From Brienomyrus brachyistius (lineage: Eukaryota; Chordata; Actinopteri; Osteoglossiformes; Mormyridae): a stretch of 64,000 bases of DNA. Location: positions 4,181,200-4,245,199 of the forward strand of contig NC_064552.1 in assembly GCF_023856365.1 (NCBI RefSeq), in the 5' to 3' direction. The first letter of the stretch is position 1, and the number at the start of each line of letters is the position of its first letter. The position numbers and the translations under genes were made by a program. Positions 36,252 to 49,796 of this stretch are shown here, in pieces. The notes under the pieces were generated by a model. That model saw only the letters and a list, made by a program, of their open reading frames with translations, was not told the origin of the DNA and ran no database searches.

Positions 36252-38394
36252 GGCCGGGGACTCCCTCTGCGATCATCTCTCCTAACATCTGAGCTATTAA
36301 ACTGAGAAGATCTCGATCGGTGGTCCTGTCTCATACCCACCCTTGTGTTTTTATTCCTGTCGCCTTCCCTGCTCCATCGAGCTGAACTTCCAAAGAGTCT
36401 GCTGGTCTTTGATAGCCTGTGAAAGTTTTGTTCTGACTTGGTTGCTGTTTAATAGACTGGTTGATACCAGGAAAAAACTGAAGGTCTGGACAGGGTAGTG
36501 CACTGTTGAAGGGTGCTTGGGCAGTCCATGGGGAGATCTTCCCATACTGCTCTGCATCTGCACTGTGGAGCCACCCACCATCTCGGACCCGAATGTCCCA
36601 GTGAACGTTGTCCTGGCCGAACCGCACCTCAATCCCGCTGCAAATGTGACTTGACACTTCTGAGTGGCAAGCTCCTTTTACTCACTTAATATGGTAGCTG
36701 TGTGCCTTTTTTTGAGGATTTAAAAATACACTAGTGTTACCGCTAAGCCAAGCCGCGGTCTGTCATTTCAACATTCAGGAGATGGGTTCATGCATTTCTG
36801 TAGTTGCTGTTAAGCAACCTTTTGATTCTGCAACCAATGATACTGGGTCCTAAGTAGGTATCAATCCTGTGGTCTGCCCCAGTGCTGTAGGCCTTAACTT
36901 TACTTAGGATCTGTAAGGATAATGGGGCCTCTCGGACAATTACCCCAACTAGGGAGCTGGGTACAGCACTTGCTAATAGTCCTTGATAAGAGTTGTTAAA
37001 GTCATACTTGAACACATTTCAACATCACTATGGTCTTTTAATGTAGGTGAGGTGTTGTAAATATCTAACGGAAGGTCAGTTTAATCTGATCGTACTCTGT
37101 CTTGCCTGGGTCCCTCTGTCTGGCAGGAGAGTGACTCATATGGTACCCGCTACTCGGACCAGGCCTTGTGACTCCCCTGGTGTTCTCTTGATGCTTTCAG
37201 ACGATTGGGCCGGATATGGCGGAGATCGGGTGCTCGATGGAGCTGGTTGTTCTGGGAGACTTCCTGAGCGAGCTGAGTACTCTCCGCACACGCTGTCCTT
37301 TTCGGGCCGGGCTCGCGGCAGCTCGGGTATGCCGACGGGCTTGGATTTCTCAAGCCGAGGCTCTGAGAAACCGCATGTCGAGCGGACATGCCGTTTCACA
37401 AAACCTGAGGCGGGGGCGGTGGCGGGGGGAGGGTTCCCTCTGCCGTGTGGAGCAGTGCCCGGATCTTTGCGACATTATGAAAATGTCAGAGGGGAAAAGT
37501 GTCCTGAATGTGCATGCCGTCGTACATCCCAGGGCACAGTGAAAGTCTTAAATGACCTCCTAAATATGACAAGTCTCGGCGCCCAATTAGGGTTTTAGCA
37601 CACTTTTATAGCTGTAGTGAGCGTATGGCACAAAACCGCATAGTTTGCATCGTTTTCCAAAGACTTTCCTTTCATTAAATGCAGTGAATTCTGATGCAGG
37701 ACTTTTTCGTATTTAAAAAATAAAATTAAAAATAAAAAAAAAAAACTTGTAGAGTTAATGTAATCTGCACAGGGACTGCTCCTGGAGTATGCAAACCCCA
37801 CGTCCTGGGGTTCAATAATAATAGTGCAATATAGTTTAGTCCATATGCAGTTGCTAACTTGCTGAGATTTTTGACTGTGTGTCCAGTTGGGGTTGGGCGC
37901 TAAAGCCATACTTAAAGTACACTGGCAAAGAAAGACACAGGCAGTCTGGTTTGATGTGTTTCCTCAATGTTTTTGGATCCGTTACTAAAAAAAAAAAAAA
38001 AAAACTGGTAAATGCTGACAATCTTATTTTGTTGGTTCTAAAGCAGTTTGTGGAACAAATCAGTTAATCAACCTTCAAGTAGAAGTAAACGAACGGGCAT
38101 GCAAGTTGTTTCCAGACAGTATGTGAGAGGCAGGGGAGACTGTTTTCAGCCTGCCAGGTCCTGATCCTCCTGGGTGGCTTGATTTTTTTTTTTTTGATGA
38201 TCTAAGGTATTTCTCACAGGTACTAACGTGAGGGATTAGTGTATCACTGCCAACATTCAGGAGATACTATCACAGAATTCCCATCCATGAGCCTGTCCAG
38301 GTTTTCAGGTGATGAGATGGCAAGTTTCTCCCAACCGAAACCTGTCGGTCTGTTCTAATTTTGTTTCTCTATGGAAATTTTGTGATTTGACTAT

Positions 38395-38422
38395 TTGTGT
38401 GTGTGTGTGTGTGTGTGTGTGT
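38395..38422 (+). repeat. (GT)n microsatellite
   Basis: About fourteen uninterrupted GT units in the presumed ubtd1 3' UTR. Confidence 0.9.
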
Positions 38423-38533
38423 CATCTGAAGTACGTTTTGTGTTGGGGAAACTTGACTGTTTGTGTGATGGTGTCTATCGCTCGCATAGGGCAGGTGTGT
38501 GTGCTCACAAACACTGTGAAAGCAGGTACTCTC

Positions 38534-38539
38534 AATAAA
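38534..38539 (+). other. Candidate distal ubtd1 polyadenylation signal
   Basis: AATAAA, overlapping a second copy, about 2.3 kb after the ubtd1 stop, on the gene strand. Confidence 0.35.
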
Positions 38540-41500
38540 TAAAAGCCACGGATTACTGTCTCTCTGTCTGGGGATCTGCTCCACAGACCTTACAAATCAA
38601 GAAGCCATCCAGTAATGTCTAGTTTTGGGTGTATATCAATGATACCCCTAGTTCGTATTAAAAGATGCAAGCATTCAAGTGTTATGTCCAAAAGGATGTA
38701 AATGTATAGAAATCTGTATATTTAGTCATTTGGAAATGTATGTGATTATAAAATACCATAGGATTCCAGATAATTTAATATGCCCAACTTATTGTACGAG
38801 TGTACATTTATAAGCTGATTTTCTTTTCATTCTTGTTTTTTAAGCTGTCAATTAAAATTGTGATCTGTTTTTGACCCTAGCCCTTCCCTCCCGTCTCTGA
38901 CGTGCCCGCTATTCGCTGGTAAATGTCCCCGGATCGGGAAGCCACTGTGTTTACTCCCGGTCCTTGGTGACCTACAGTAATCCCTGAAACATGAAACCTG
39001 TGTTTCTATGACTGCGAGCTTTTTGGCCCGGAGAAGCCGCTTGGAAGTTAAATATGTAAAAATGTTTATCAAAGTCTTTGATGGGATAAAGCAGTGTAAC
39101 TATTTCTCGGCTGGGTAAACTTAGCTCTCCGGCTGCTTATCTCGCACGTAGCTGCCTGCCCTTGGACGCACGCCAGACTCTGCATCACTGTTTTGTCCAC
39201 AGATTGAAGAATCCTATTCGGCCGATTCTGTGGTCCGTTTCGCAGTGAGGGGGGTTCTGACGTGGGCCCCCCCTTCTCTCACTCTGCCTGGCCGGCATCG
39301 CTCTGTCCCTCACGGTTTACTCGCCCTCGGTAACATCCTTTCGCCTGTCCTGCATGCATTACCTGCACTACAGGGCAGATTACTCACTCCAACTGAACCT
39401 CACTTGCACAATCCCCCTTCTAACAATTTGTCTTAACTAATGAGCTGTCCGGCCCAACTAGCTGTTATTTCTCTGCTATTCCGTGAAGGTGTGTATGCGT
39501 GTTTGTAAAGCCACTCTATCTGACACACGGCACTGGGCACTGGCTCCAACTGAATGCTGATTGGCTCCTGGCATGCCTCCTCCCCTGTTACTCATTGTTG
39601 CAAAACATATCATAGGCTAATGATAATGTTGGCCCCTTTTTAAGCCCCTCACCTTAAAAAGAAATGATCCTAGAATCACCCCTGCAGTGTAGGTATGTTC
39701 CCTCTCCCTCAGTCTGTTTTGGGTAAATACTGCCTTAATTCTCTGCTGTGAAAACTGCCCAGGGCCATTTTTTGGTCTAGTAGTGCATGATCACATACTA
39801 TGAGAATGCTGTTTTTTTTTTTTTTTTTTTAAGGAGGGGGGGCATCTTATGGCAGTCTGATGGGCAATGGCAATGATATGTCAGACAGCACAGCCCATTC
39901 TGTGCGCTGCAAACATGCCTCACAGGTGGGGCACTAACAGCGGTGGATGGCTGTAGCATGGGCACACCTGGGTGGGAAAGGTGGAGGTGAACGTGCACCA
40001 TGTGGCTGGCAGGTGGCTTTAGTAGATGGCCTAGAACCATCCATTAGCCTGAAATGCAGTCTTTGACTGTGTCCTGGCCGCGAACGCCTTAAATACGGTT
40101 GAATGCTAATCTCAGGCGTTCCCTGTATGGGCTGCTCCTGCTTGGGGTACCTGATTTTTACTGAGCACTATGTGCAATGCCGCAGTCCGCAGGCTGGGAT
40201 GTCTGGGACCTGAGCCTCTTGTCGGTTTGCTAAGAAAATGTGCGTCTGAAACACTTGACGGTTTATTGTGGCAGCAGGCCCTCAAAACCGAGGTGGGGCT
40301 CCTCAGGGGCAAGAAAGGGAAACCAATGTGCAATGTCCCCTTTTATGGGATTGTTAACTATGCATCAATTATCTCCTTAGATATTAAGATGGTGTCCTTA
40401 GGACTCCTACACCACAAATAGCTGAGTGGATGTTTTCATTTGAGTTAAAGTAAATTGTGTGTTGTATAATACTCTGTGAGGTCAAACTTCCAACTTCTGG
40501 AACTTCTGGAGGTTCCAACTTCCGGAAAGTAGACCAAAAAAGTATGTGTGAAAGCACCCTACGCTGCCCCCTATTGGTGTGGAAGAGTAAGTGCGTGACA
40601 TTCAAAACTGGCCTTTGACTGGCACTATCCTATGTCCTGCAGTATTTCTGCACTTGTCCACTCTTCCACCTGGCTCCTCGGGGTTTGATTTGTGTCGCGG
40701 GTGTCTGTCACTGACAGCTTGGCTGAAGGCTCCAGTTCTGAAACTCTGCACTCTCACCAAGATATAACTTCCTGTCATTATGCAAAACACAAAAGTGTGA
40801 CCGAACATTGTACTTTCTCAGCAGTAGAGGCCTGTTTATGTAGAGTCTTTCACAGCTATGAGACTGTTTCAGGTTTAGTTTTGGTATTATGTAACTTGTC
40901 ATTCCTTCAGCATGATGCACTTAATACCTGGCATTACTGTGGACACTCAGTTCAATAGATTTTGCTGTCAGTCCAAGACCTAGAAGAAGGAATCAAACAT
41001 GACCCATGTGCTGTAAGACAAGTTACCCCAGCATCCACAGGGTAAGTTGCCCATATTTTGTCAGTGTGCCGCCCCTGACCAGTGTAATTTGTTAAAATAT
41101 AGATGGATGTATCCTTAAGAGAGCCTGACTTCTGTCTGACTGACTTCCAGTTAATCCTAAACTTCCCGGATTGACTGTAACCTGGCAAGAGCACAAGCGT
41201 CTGACATTTCATGGATCAGAGGAGTCTCTCTGCTACTTTCCGCAATCATCAGATTAACATGAGTAAATAATCAGCAGTTTACACGGCTGAAATCCAGTTC
41301 ACACCAGTCACATGAAATTTAAAGGAACCGTGTTAGGATGTGCAGTGCCAATCCTTAAACTGATTTCTAACAGATGTAAGAAACAAACAGGGTGTGATGC
41401 GGCAGAGAAGGAGCCCCCTGAGCTGGAGTCCCAAGTCCTGCTGTTCTAGAACATTCTCTCAGCTTGCTTACGGGCGAGCTGAGCACTCTTCCGCAGACCG

Positions 41501-42805
41501 ATGCCGACGTCTTGGCCATCGCATCTGACTCATACTGTGTCGCAGGGCAACTGGCTTCCAGTTTAGACAAGTTCAGCATTTTTTTATTTTGTTTTTTTTC
41601 TGGCGCATGCGTGCTCCCATCTCTCTCCACCAATCCATAATTTTAAGTCATCTGCTGTTTGTTTGCTAAAAATGTCACAGGTAGTGGATCCCATTGAACT
41701 GCCCCAGAAGTACACCACAGTATGGCTGCGCTGATTCAAAGTAGTAAATCAAAGTTGTGATGGTTGAGGATGGTGGATAAGGAGACCCCTAACACTTCCT
41801 GTTGGTAGGCCTTGGATCCGTGGAAATACTGCTCTTTTTCATGATTATGACGTAACTTCAAATATCGTCGATATGTGTTGGCCCAATTGACCTTTTTTTG
41901 TCTTCCGGAAAACATTTCCCACCTCTTACCTGCAGATGGCGACAAATGCACAAACTTCAGCTTGTTCCGTGAAGACCGCGCTGGATTTGCGAAAACAATC
42001 GTTCCCGTTTCGTTGTTTTATTGAGGATGTTCATTGTTAAAGCAGTTAAAGACTAAGAGTTATAAATAATAAATGTTATGTCACTGTGCTGTTAACAAAA
42101 GGTTTACTTAGCCTTATAAGATGGGGGAGTTTACAAAACAAAACAAAGGTCAAGAAACAAGCCTCATAAACACGTTTAGCCTTCCGACCACAGGAACGCT
42201 TTACCAGAACTGTGAGTCGCCCTGCTCTCGTGATAAACACACCAAACGGAGGTGGGTGTCTCTCTTGTCTTACCTAATTAAAACGGCCGTTCCTTTTGAT
42301 GTTCAATGTGTTTCCGGGGGGTCTGATGTGGGAGTAATCTTGAAAGGCTTAAAGAGCTGCAAAATGAGTGTTTGGTGCCCCCCCCCAAAAAAAATAAAAA
42401 ATAAATAACAGGCTCACAGTTATTTCGTATCATCTGCAGAAAACTATGTTCAACAGATAACCACTTATTTCCTGCTTGTTTATTTTCTTTATACCGTATA
42501 TCAACTGAAAGGTGCTTTCAGGAATTCCGCGTCCTTGCGCCATCTACCTGTTGTTACGCAATTGTTCACCCCCCCCCCCCCCCTCGGAGTTTTGACTGAG
42601 TCACTGGATGCTCTCCTCTTGGCGTCCCTAACAGCTCCCAAAATAGTGGAAAATTCCAAGTTTCCATGCCAACGCATTGAATGTGAATCTGAGATTGGGT
42701 TTAGGTTGTCCAGCTGTCTCCTAGAGGTCCGTGAGAGTTTGTGAGAGTTTATTCCTAAATTTCAACAGCTCTCTGTGGCCAGTGGTGGATCTTGGTGGGG
42801 TGGGG

Positions 42806-42935
42806 GGGGTCAGCACTAGTGAACCATGCACTGGTGGTACCGTGACACAGCTATGCTTCCTACTGCATGGGGGGTCAATACTAGTGAACCATGCACTAGT
42901 GGTAAAGTGGCACAGCTATGCTTCCTAAAGCATGT
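42806..42935 (+). repeat. 65-bp tandem duplication
   Basis: Two adjacent units share ACTAGTGAACCATGCACT and CACAGCTATGCTTCCTA in the same spacing, with copies offset by 65 bp (TCAGCACTAG at 42810, TCAATACTAG at 42875). No gene or known element was recognised in them. Confidence 0.85.
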
Positions 42936-43364
42936 GGGGTGTGATGGGAAACAACTGGGTTTCTGTTACTGCATCTGACCCGCCCCCCCGGGCTGCCTCC
43001 TGTCTGCCCTGGAGCATAGGGCCACCTTACAGTCCTTTGCTGGAATTGCACTGCTGGCTTCTAGAAGCTTCTATGGTGCCTGAATGAGACATTCATAGGC
43101 CACCAGCACTCGTCAAACATGAGCTTCAGGACTACAGCCATATCGGGGGGGGCAGAAAGGCTTCCATTTATGACTTTTTACAAGTAGCAGAGTGTTTCCC
43201 AGCACCGGAGAGCAGATCTAATGAAAGCGGACTGTTCTCCAGAGTTTTTCGGGGTTGGGGGATTTCCACTCCAAGGTCCGGTTTTGCCTTGTTTCTCCTC
43301 CATTTTGGGGTTTATCCCGAGAACTATCCTTTGCCGCAAATGTCATGCTCTCGATTCTACTCAC

Positions 43365-43440
43365 CCATCTTCCACAGCCACTTATCCAGCGCTGAGTCAT
43401 GGTGAGTCTGGATGGGGTCCCAGGAGGCAGAGGACATGGG
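43365..43440 (-). repeat. Fragment of the 6482-6837 SINE family
   Basis: CCACTTATCCAGC followed by GGTGAGTCTGGATGGGGTCC resembles the tail-proximal part of the SINE at 6482. Only about 75 bp remain. Confidence 0.4.
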
Positions 43441-45086
43441 GCCGCGGTCGTCCCAAGTGCCGTGCCATTGTTTTCTCACAGATGACCTTGTTATGGTCGC
43501 TGTTGAAACACTGCTGGCTTCTGCGTTTTGTGTTTAACATTTAGAGGATTAGCGACCAGAGCAGTGCTGTAATCTCACAGCAAAGCTCATGGGTATTAAA
43601 AAAAAAAAAAAGCCCTGAAATATTTATTGCATATATAAAATGTTCAAGAGGTCATGAAACGGCATATCATAACAATCATATTTATCGTCCCCCCCCCGAT
43701 CCACATCAGGGTGTTTCCTCCTTTCAAGCCTGCATGTAGGCAGACTTGTGATGGACGTTGTCGTGGCGACAGGTAGAGGACTGGCCGGAAGGAGCTGTCA
43801 GCTGAGGCCCCCCAACCAATCATGAAGGCAGGACGCAAAAGCTGGGCAAGCAGATTGGCTCCTGCCCCTGGTGGCTGAGCGTCCCGCCAGGAATAGAAAG
43901 AACAATCCCATAATGCCCAGACCTGCTGTGGGACACTCAGCCAGTGTCCCAGCACAGTCTCTCTGGGGACAGGAAACCCCCTCCTCTACTGACCAGTCCC
44001 GGCAGCTGACCTGCACACTGCTCATTACTCCCTGACTGAACGTTCAGTTGCGTAAATGAGTTTCAAATATTGATGCTGCTTTAGGATGTGGCCCCCATCA
44101 GAGTATATCATATTCCACCCTCAATCCAGACCAATCGAATTATTTTCCAATGTTTTTAGGGTCATTGTCACTTTCCTCTCCCCTGGTAAGAAAACTAAAC
44201 AAGAAAAGAAGAAAGCGTCGCAAAATACTGATTATTATTATTTATTATTTTTAGTGGCAGGGTGCTGCCTGCATTTCGCTCTGGACCTCATGGGATTGGT
44301 TCCCAGCCCACTGCGGTGCTGTAGTGGATAAGAGGTTGGCGGGGGGTTGGATGGATGGATGATCTGGCTCCGTGAACGTAGGGCAGCACGCATGCTGCGG
44401 TCGCTAATTCGGAATGCAATCTGAAGCTCTACCGCGCCGTCCTCCAAAACGCCAACAGCGCAAGGCTTTTCTGCCGCCCGCCGATAATTTGTCTTTAAGC
44501 TATTAAACACGCCTTTTGAGTTCGTGCTTTAAGAAAAAGTGCTCTGCAGTTTTAAAGGGTAACATACACAAAGTGGTACATTAATATGTTTCCAGGACAT
44601 CGTAAAACACATTCCATGCGGTGAGCAGGGCTTTGCAGAGTGACGTGCTCTGAAAAGAGAAGGCCAGCGTAATTACATCTTCTAGAACGTTCCACCCAAC
44701 CACATATCGGAGGGCCATGGAAAATATACATTTTCATCCTTTTTTTTTTGTATCTTGCTCCACTTCCTTTTTGTGTCCAAGTCTGGGGGGGTGGATGAGG
44801 TCATTGTTTTTACCAGAAGTCGGGTCATGGGGTTGGTATCGTACTTCCGGGACCTTCGGACAGCCGTCCCTCTCCACACCTGGGGCTGCTTAAGAATAAG
44901 TGTGTGGATCAAAATGCATGTCTTGTCCGCACCAACCAGTAACGTGTTTCCCCCGCGTTGTATTGTGGTGGTGCTGTGCAGTCCGGTAGATCCTTCCGGA
45001 AAAAGTCCTCGCTTTCAGGGCCTAAAATTTTTTCCCCACAGGAAATGAACTCAGACCCATCTCATCTTGCACTGGCCAGTAACCAC

Positions 45087-45103
45087 ATCTGTGTGTGTGC
45101 GCA

Positions 45104-45147
<44 letters not shown>

Positions 45148-45153
45148 TGTGTG
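45087..45153 (+). repeat. (GT)n microsatellite, imperfect
   Basis: About 65 bp of alternating GT with a central GCGCATGC interruption and one AT step. It is a Z-DNA-prone tract. Confidence 0.9.
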
Positions 45154-46984
45154 TTATGATCATACCAACCTACATTCCTTTGGTCCCCATGCATTCTGCG
45201 GTCAGTCGCTTCACAGAAACAGAGGGAAAAAAAAGGAAGGAAAAAAAAAAAGAGCGAGATGATTGGTGGACCCCGTCGGCCCCAGAGAAACTTTCGGAAC
45301 CATGTTGAGGGGGCGTCTTTTCAGACGCTGCTTCTCTCCTCTTTGTCTGGACTACGGACACGCGAAGTTGTGCTGAGTAGCTCGGATGTGATGTTTCTTT
45401 TCTCAGCGGCACTGGGCCCCCTCTCACCCCCAGCCCGTGCCTCACAGCCCTCCTTCAGAAAGTTTGCCTTCCCGCTGCACACGCCTGTGTTAAGCTCGCC
45501 AGGCCTCAGTACCTGCAGCAATGGCTCGGCACGGTTTGGCCCAATGGTTTCTGAATCATTTGGCATCACTCACTTACATATGAAGGCAATGCCTGGCTTA
45601 TAGGATGCCGGAGTCTCATCCCGGACGACAAAGTGTTCTGACTGCTATTTTGGGTCGTCTGTTTACTGCCTCTGTAGCCACGCAGAATATTTCCTCTTCC
45701 TGTGTATATATCCTGAAATGCTCTTCCTCCACCCCAAACACCAGCCCCCTCCTTTAAGATCTATGAGGCTGGTTCAGCCGAGGAGGCATTTGTAAGGGTG
45801 GTTAAAGCCGTCCTGAGACACCCCCCCCCCCCCGCTAAGGGGCAGGTGGTACGACCCCGCAGGCTGCATTGTGGCACACTGGACTGTGCTGGCCCTGCTA
45901 GTCCGAGACCCAGAATTCTGTGTGCCCCTCCCAGCCAGAGTTTCCTGTACGTACCACATGGGATCATTAAACCTGACATGATGTTATGCCCTCTTTTATA
46001 GGAACGCTGGTGCTCATGCTAACACCCAGTGCCATGTTATCGATTCACGCTGTTGTCTGTGGGTGTTTTAAAACGAGCCTTGTTGCTAATTTATGACGTG
46101 CCAAGGTCAATGGTCCAGGAAAGCATTAAACAGATGCTGCCCTGCACAGCTGTGAGCGAATTCTTGTGCGTTACGTCTTCTGGCGACAAGAGGCATCCTG
46201 CATTAGTCACTGACCTCAATGTATATTCGCCTGCAGGTGCGCAATAATCACCATCGTCCTTGGTTGCTGTATCCAGGTAGTGTAAGCAATGGGACCTTTG
46301 GAGACGGGGGGGTGCCCCCGTCCACGGGGGTTTGGCATTATGCCAGTGGGCTATAAGGTCCTGACGTGCCCACATTCCTACCCAGGTGGCGTGCAGCTCT
46401 ATGCCTGCGGTCAGCATGCTGCTGGTTCATGCCTGGTCTCAGGCAGACTAATGAACTGTCTGTGGCCCTTGAACAAGACCCTCAACCCACAGCTCCATGG
46501 GTCCACTAGCTGGTGACGCCTTCATTGTGACCCCAGGCCTGCTTTCCCTGCGTTTGTGTCTCATGGACAGTAAAATGGAGCGAAGATGAATAACATATCA
46601 CTTCTATTTCAAAGGGATTTTTGACAGGAATGTTATATATCACAGTATCAGCTGTTTTACTGGAGATCTGACTTGCTTTTTTGTCTTTTTTATACTATTA
46701 TCTAAGCATAAGAATAGTCAGACCTGCTGTCTTCACATTCAGAATGTAGTGAAGTTACATTATGTGAAACTACAGTTAAGGTAAAGCTCGAGATCAGTGC
46801 TCCAAGGCTGTAGTTTTACGTTCTAACACCGGAGTTTGTGCTCAGATCAGATTGAAGGTGAGTTTCAGACCAGCTTATGATTGTATAGGTGATGTTTTAT
46901 TCTGAGACAGCTTGTGCTTTTACAGCTGTGTACTCTGTCTGTCTCCAGCAATAGAAAGACTTAAATTTTCCATGAATTTAGGCA

Positions 46985-47240
46985 TCGTCCTGTTATTTCT
47001 GTGTCCCATGTTGGGCTGATGTCCCATACTGGACGTTCCCTGCCTTGTGCCCTGTGCCGCCTGGGATGTGTTCTAGGTTCTGGGTGGGTGGTTTTGAAGA
47101 TAAATGGTCTTTACTGGCCGAGTATCTCACTCAGTTGTACTATAGCATGACTTAGTCTGGGATTTGAACCTACAACCTTCAGGTACTTATTTGACCACTT
47201 GGCTTGTAAAATGTTTCACATTGGTAGTTCACAGTTCTTA
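46985..47240 (-). repeat. Probable SINE pair or composite
   Basis: On the minus strand from about 47240 a head with GTAGGTTCAAATCC (B-box-like) runs into GTCATGCTATAGTACAACTG. The adjoining plus-strand stretch 46985-47110 has the CCCATGTTGGGCTGATGTCC ... GCCTTGTGCCCTGTGCC body typical of fish dispersed repeats. Boundaries are uncertain and the two parts may be separate insertions. Confidence 0.5.
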
Positions 47241-48759
47241 CTACATACAGAGCTGGGGAGTAAGATATCTGGTCAAAGGTACAATAGCACAAACCTTCCC
47301 TGGGATTTACGTTAGAAATGGGTTCACTTCCCTTACCACTACACTCCCACTGCCCTGAATATAAAGTGTCTGCGTTTCCATTTTCTACTTGAAACAGTTA
47401 ATGTCTTCGGTAATTACGCAGCTGTATAAATGGCATGTGAAATGTATAAACATTTGGTCAGGTTACGCATCGACGCATGAATGTCTGTGCGAAACGTCGT
47501 GAAGCATGGTTGAGCTGCCCAGACTTGGGCGGGGGGGTAGGGATGCCATCCTGTGGTAAAGAGAAAAAGCAGAGAAACTGAACCAAGCTGAGCAGAAACA
47601 TGAGCGGAGGGAATTCTGGGACCTTGAGAGAGCCGACCCATCTGATTGGTCGATTGGCACCATTAATTTAAAACAGGATGCAGATGCTGTTTTTCTTAAG
47701 ATTGTTCCATCCTCATGCTTTTAGATGCAGTGGAGAGCTGGCGGGAAACGCCCACGCTCCAACCTTAGGCGCTGTGAGGCGCAGTGCAGGGTTACTTAGG
47801 GTGAGAACGTCCTCGTTGTCATTCCAAAAAACGCCAGTCCTCTCCAGCCTGGATCTTTCTGGAACAGAGCTCTGAGATTCTGCACTGATCATGCTCCTGA
47901 CCAGTACTCCCAGTCAGTGTCACCCAGTATCATTAGTCTCAAAATGTGCCTAACTTTTTGCTGGCCAATTTTACGTAATTTTTCTGGGAAATTGTGCACC
48001 ATTCACAGGTGTTAGGGAGCCGCTGTCAATTTTAGTGAGACTCCAGGATCCTCTGTGAGTGGTGGCATGCCTGTTTTTGTGTGATCGATTGGCAGTGTTG
48101 TTTCAGTAGCTATGCTAGGGCCTGGGGCTCTAGCCCTGGGGCTTTGATCCGCACTCTGGCTCTGTGTGTGTCTGGTTTGCACTTTCTGCTCGAGTTTGCT
48201 GAGGTTTCCCTGGTGTCTCTGGTGGGGCATGGGTGTGTGCGCTGTGAGGGATAGGCATCTCGACCCACGTTTTCCCTGCCAAGTTTTACCTGTGATGGGA
48301 TCTAGATTACCCAGTTCTTATTAAGCAGTTTTGAAAAGTGGATGAATAGTGATTATGGTTTTTATTTATTTATCTTTTTTACAATGTGAAGGTTTTTCAA
48401 CACAGCCAAGCAAAGATGAGCCTGTCTCATGGTGTTTGTGTTCTTTATGGTTCAGACCCCTGTGTGGTCACACTGCGGTTAACGGGAGTCATGGTCATAA
48501 AGGCTGAGTGCGCAGGTTCCTGGCCGTGAGAGGTGGAGTCCAGCGCTTGACCGAACTTTGTTTAGATAACCACAATGGTAGTGGGGAGCTGAGAGTGCGC
48601 AGCTCAGCTGTGCCCTGGGGAGTGGGTTTGGCTGGCCCCCCCATGCCCTGTCCCACCCCACCAGGGCGGTAGCCAGACAGGAGGTCCGGGCCAGAGGTGG
48701 GGGAGAAGGTCTCGCGTGCTGAGTGAGAGCTGGGTGTGTGCAAGAAAATGGGGGGAGGA

Positions 48760-49150
48760 AGGCGTGAGCCACTGCGCGATGCGAAGGGATGCCAGTGAAT
48801 AAAAAAAGACGAGACAGTGGAGAGAGGCACGAGCAGCTGCCAGTGAACGAAAAAAGGCAAGACAGCGGAGGAAGAAGCGAGCCACTGCGCGATGCGAAGG
48901 GATGCCAGTGAACAAAAAAAGACGAGACAGTGGAGAGAGGCACGAGCAGCTGCCAGTGAACGAAAAAAGGCAAGACAGCGGAGGAAGAAGCGAGCCACTG
49001 CGCGATGCGAAGGGATGCCAGTGGAGGAAAAAAGACGAGACAGTGGAGAGAGGCACGAGCAGCTGCCAGTGAACGAAAAAAGGCAAGACAGCGGAGGAAG
49101 ACACGAGCCACTGCGTGACGCGAAGGGATGCCAGTGGAGGAAAAAAGACA
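48760..49150 (+). repeat. 113-bp higher-order minisatellite, about 3.4 copies
   Basis: The landmark GCGAAGGGATGCCAGTG recurs at 48781, 48894, 49007 and 49120, an exact 113-bp period. Each unit is two related 48-bp subunits, starting GCCAGTGAAC and ending GCAGCT or GCCACT, plus a 17-bp spacer. The plus strand is purine-rich and the minus strand contains no stop codon in any frame. That creates three overlapping long minus-strand open frames with no recognisable product. Confidence 0.93.
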
Positions 49151-49271
49151 AGGTGGAGATTTTTGTTCCTGTGTCTACAGTATGGAGAAACTCAAGACCA
49201 AAAAGCAAGATGCTGTATTTTCCTGCCCACAAAAGAATTTCGAGGGTAGAAAAGAAGTTTGGAAATTAAAC

Positions 49272-49277
49272 TTTATT
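49272..49277 (-). other. Alternative distal polyadenylation signal for the antxr1-like gene
   Basis: Plus TTTATT reads AATAAA on the minus strand about 2 kb beyond the antxr1-like stop. Other candidates lie at 51075-51080 and 50023-50028; sequence alone cannot choose. Confidence 0.2.
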
Positions 49278-49796
49278 AGTACTGTGAAAGGAAATTCAAT
49301 CATAAAGAGTATTTCTTGCAGTACTTAATATGTGTAGAATAATAGCTAACATTTACGTAGCCTTACACATCAGAGCCTGTTCTGGGATACAGATGCCTTG
49401 ATTTCTTTGTAGTCATTTCGAAGCAATAGGAACTAAAATGGGTACAAAGGACTACTAAATACACAATGTTTAGATAAATTCACTGTGCCTGTAACTACAC
49501 CGTCGCGTTGCACTTTTAGCCTGGAAGCTGTATTTAACATGTCAACAAATTCACCACTGACACCAAGCAGAATTCATATATGGTTTAAAATACCACTGAG
49601 TTCTAAGTGTGTGTGCGTGTCTTGTACCAGTTAGGACAGCGTGTTTAAAAAAAAATAATGTATACATGCAAACCCTTTCCCACCTGACAGTGTAACATTT
49701 AAAAGATTTAAGAAAGTAATATCACAAAAAAAGTAAACTGCATAATTGAAATCAGCCGCCAAATAAGGTGGAGAGGAAAAATGGAAACGCAGAAGG

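Larger units (their letters stand above)
36252..38540 (+). other. Probable ubtd1 3' UTR
   Basis: An ATTAAA occurs about 45 bp after the stop, and a clean overlapping AATAAATAAA occurs at 38534-38543 after a (GT)n tract at 38395-38422. A long 3' UTR ending near 38560, a short form, or both are possible. No coding potential is recognised here. Confidence 0.4.
38560..48700. other. Gene-poor intergenic region
   Basis: No exon with a recognisable product was found on either strand. The region holds SINE fragments, microsatellites, a 65-bp duplication and C runs. Notable homopolymers are A or T runs at about 39810-39830 and 43600-43611, and C runs at about 42569-42583 and 45822-45834. Confidence 0.55.

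Noticed and set aside
48479..49232. Three long overlapping minus-strand open frames (210, 245 and 166 codons)
   Set aside because: They follow from the purine-rich 113-bp minisatellite having no minus-strand stops in any frame; the peptides are repeats in three registers with no known domain or splice support.
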